Assembly (NCBI GenBank): GCA_910577035.1
Contig: CAJTKW010000111.1
Coordinates: 1 to 7,986 of the forward strand
Length of the DNA: 7,986 nucleotides
Origin: an uncultured Acetatifactor sp.
GTDB taxonomy: Bacteria; Bacillota; Clostridia; Lachnospirales; Lachnospiraceae
Direction of reading: 5' to 3'
Both the position numbers and the translations under genes were made by a program. Each line of letters starts with the position of its first letter. Position 1 is the first letter of the stretch. Below the pieces are notes generated by a model, which saw only the letters and a program-made list of their open reading frames with translations, searched no databases and was not told the DNA's origin. Below, in pieces: positions 6,379 to 7,986 of the stretch.

Positions 6379-7842
6379 ATGAGTAAATTATTGGAAATGG
6401 CCAGAAACTATGAAAGGGAAGCGGCGGGGAAAACAGGGGATCAAAAAAGGCCGGTATTTCACTTTTCCAATTCCGTGGGATGGATGAATGATCCCAACGG
6501 ATTCTCCGAGTACAAGGGAGAGCATCATTTGTTTTTTCAATATTATCCCTATGCCACACAATGGAATTCCATGCACTGGGGGCATGCCAGAAGCAGGGAC
6601 TTTATTCGGTGGGAGTATCTTCCCGCGGCGCTGGCGCCGGATTGTGCCTATGATAATTTTGGTGTTTTTTCCGGCAGTGCTATTGAGGATGGGGATCGGC
6701 AGGTGCTGATTTATACCGGTGTGGAAGAGAAAATTCTGGAGAACGGGGAAAAAAGTATCCGGCAGAATCAGTGCATTGCCATAGGGGATGGCATAGATTA
6801 TCAAAAGCTGGAACAAAATCCGGTGGTTTCCGCTGACATGCTCCCGGAGGGCAGCAGCAGGGAGGATTTTCGGGATCCGAAAATGTGGAAGGAGGACGGC
6901 AGATATTATATGGTTGCCGGAAGCCGCAGCGGCGACGGGAGCGGCCAGATTGCATTATTTTATGCCGATACGCTGGGAGAATGGAGGTTTGCGGGAATTT
7001 TGGACCGCAGTGAGAACAAATGCGGTAAAATGTGGGAGTGCCCGGACTTTTATCCCCTGGCGGACAAACAGATTCTGATGATTTCACCCCAGGAAATGGA
7101 GGCGGAGGGCCTGGAATTCCATAGCGGGAATAATACTGCGTTTTTGATCGGAAGCTATGAAAAAAGGGAATTCCGGTTTAAACGGGAGAACATCCAGAGT
7201 GTGGATTACGGCCTTGATTTCTATGCGCCCCAGACCATGCTGACAGCGGACGGAAGAAGGGTCATGATTGGCTGGATGCAGTCCTGGGACAACCCCATAT
7301 ATCCTGACGGTCAGCCCTGGTCAGGCATGATGACGATTCCCAGGGAGCTTTCGCTAAGGAACGGCAGAGTTTGTCAGCGCCCGGTGCGGGAGCTGGATGC
7401 CTATCGCAAGAATAAGGTTTCCTATCAGGACGTGTGTATGGAAAAGGAAATAAGCCTTGACGGCATTGAAGGCAGGTGCATGGATCTGGAGCTTCGGTTA
7501 AAGGGCGGTTCCTGCGGAAAGGACAGAATCAGGCTGGCGTCTGACGGAAGGCTGTACTCAGAGATTGTTTATGACAGGGAAGAGCAGGTGCTTACGTTCG
7601 ACCGCACCCATTCCGGTTTGAAAAAGGACACAATCAGTACGCGCAGCATGAAGGCCGAGAGTATAAACGGCGTGCTGGACCTGCGGATTCTGCTTGACAG
7701 ATACTCCGTGGAAATCTTTGTGAACGGCGGGGAGCGGGTGATGACCTCTTTGATTTATACGCCATACACTGCCGCGCAGATTTCCTTCGCGGGCAGCAAA
7801 AAGACTTATCTGGACGTAACGAAGTACGAGGTCTATGCGTGA
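6379..7842 (+). CDS. GH32 beta-fructosidase (sucrose-6-phosphate hydrolase or fructan hydrolase)
   Basis: This glycoside hydrolase of family 32 cleaves terminal beta-fructosyl bonds in sucrose, sucrose-6-phosphate or fructo-oligosaccharides by a retaining mechanism. With the start at 6379 it has 487 residues, the usual length of the intracellular enzymes. The five-bladed propeller contains WMNDPNG (35-41, nucleophile Asp38), FSGS near 97, FRDP (Asp166, transition-state stabiliser) and WECPDF (Glu220, acid/base). The C-terminal beta-sandwich contains VEIFVNGGERVMTS near 444-457. No signal peptide is seen, so it should act in the cytoplasm on imported sugar. The open frame extends upstream to 6271, but that part covers the repeat pair and overlaps the previous gene; AGGAA or GGAAGT (6364-6374) supports 6379, and the ATG at 6334 is a less likely alternative. 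No transporter or sugar kinase lies beside it in the window. GC returns to near 57% (7261-7320). Substrate choice cannot be read from the sequence alone. Confidence 0.93.
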   Translation: MSKLLEMARNYEREAAGKTGDQKRPVFHFSNSVGWMNDPNGFSEYKGEHHLFFQYYPYATQWNSMHWGHARSRDFIRWEYLPAALAPDCAYDNFGVFSGSAIEDGDRQVLIYTGVEEKILENGEKSIRQNQCIAIGDGIDYQKLEQNPVVSADMLPEGSSREDFRDPKMWKEDGRYYMVAGSRSGDGSGQIALFYADTLGEWRFAGILDRSENKCGKMWECPDFYPLADKQILMISPQEMEAEGLEFHSGNNTAFLIGSYEKREFRFKRENIQSVDYGLDFYAPQTMLTADGRRVMIGWMQSWDNPIYPDGQPWSGMMTIPRELSLRNGRVCQRPVRELDAYRKNKVSYQDVCMEKEISLDGIEGRCMDLELRLKGGSCGKDRIRLASDGRLYSEIVYDREEQVLTFDRTHSGLKKDTISTRSMKAESINGVLDLRILLDRYSVEIFVNGGERVMTSLIYTPYTAAQISFAGSKKTYLDVTKYEVYA

Positions 7843-7855
7843 CCTTTGTACTTTT
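7822..7855 (+). terminator. Possible terminator overlapping the end of the GH32 gene
   Basis: AAGTAC (7822-7827) pairs with GTACTT (7848-7853), and AGGTC (7829-7833) with GACCT (7841-7845). A G-T pair and one bulged T join the two helices, giving about 12 bp around a 7-nt loop. The stop codon (7840-7842) lies at the loop-proximal end of the 3' arm. Only four T residues (7852-7855) follow, two of them inside the stem. It would separate the GH32 transcript from rnpB. The stem is clear; terminator strength is uncertain. Confidence 0.5.
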
Positions 7856-7869
7856 CGCTTCATAATTTC

Positions 7870-7898
7870 TTGTGTTTTGGAGGAAAAAGGCATATAAT
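7870..7898 (+). promoter_or_regulatory. Sigma-A promoter of rnpB
   Basis: The -35 box TTGTGT (7870-7875) and the perfect -10 box TATAAT (7893-7898) are separated by exactly 17 bp. Transcription should start near 7905, just before the RNase P RNA begins. This is the best promoter in the window and would be read by the SigA encoded at 1574-2686. An AGGAAA in the spacer is not a ribosome site for any visible gene. Confidence 0.88.
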
Positions 7899-7904
7899 AA
7901 ATGA

Positions 7905-7986
7905 TTGTAAGTAAGACAGACGGTCGCGGCTGGAGCTGCCTTACGGGCAGCCCCAGGTGAGGAAAGTCCGGGCTTCACAGGGCAGG
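7905..7986 (+). ncRNA. rnpB: RNase P RNA, 5' part (cut by window edge)
   Basis: This is the catalytic RNA of ribonuclease P, which removes 5' leaders from tRNA precursors together with the RnpA protein. The 5' end is inferred from the promoter at 7870-7898. GACGGTCGC (7919-7927) resembles the 5' P2 region of bacterial RNase P RNAs. A P3-like hairpin pairs GCTGCC (7935-7940) with GGCAGC (7946-7951), extended by CTGG with CCAG. The conserved block GAGGAAAGTCCGGGCT (7959-7974), continuing to CACAGGGCAG at 7985, is the near-universal CR-I signature. The layout looks class A, but the deciding regions lie downstream. About 80 of an expected 350-400 nt are present. Confidence 0.95.

Overview
The window comes from a moderately GC-rich Firmicute, most likely a member of the Clostridia close to Lachnospiraceae. 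This is inferred from the dnaG-rpoD-trmK gene order, a 370-residue SigA-type sigma factor, a TGS/uridine-kinase fusion of the kind found in Clostridia, strong purine-rich Shine-Dalgarno sites and a class A-like RNase P RNA. All genes read on the plus strand. No species is claimed.

Layout. (1) Positions 2-3474 hold the macromolecular-synthesis block: the 3' five-sixths of dnaG (primase), rpoD/sigA (housekeeping sigma factor) and trmK (tRNA m1A22 methyltransferase). trmK opens with a TTG overlapping the rpoD stop codon. (2) Positions 3545-5200 encode a 551-residue kinase with a TGS domain, a ThrRS editing-domain-like middle and a uridine-kinase P-loop domain. A clear intrinsic terminator at 5222-5255 closes this unit. 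(3) Positions 5279-6277 hold an AT-rich gene for a TRM11-like SAM-dependent methyltransferase whose composition differs sharply from its neighbours. It is probably an acquired or mobile accessory gene. (4) Positions 6379-7842 encode a cytoplasmic GH32 beta-fructosidase, preceded by two tandem 17-bp repeats with dyad symmetry that may form an operator. A long hairpin spans its stop codon. (5) At the right edge a near-consensus sigma-A promoter (7870-7898) drives rnpB, the RNase P RNA, of which only about the first 80 nt lie in the window.

The left half joins replication priming, general transcription and tRNA modification, a conserved growth-related grouping. The two genes between the terminator and rnpB look like an accessory insertion into a housekeeping region. 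I see no CRISPR array, insertion sequence, tRNA, phage gene or defence module, and no strong case for a wholly new system. The points most worth following up are the repeat pair before the GH32 gene, the compositional island, and the kinase fusion with its apparently inactive editing-like domain. No gene-free stretch exceeds 300 bases; the longest gap, 6278-6378, holds the repeat pair.
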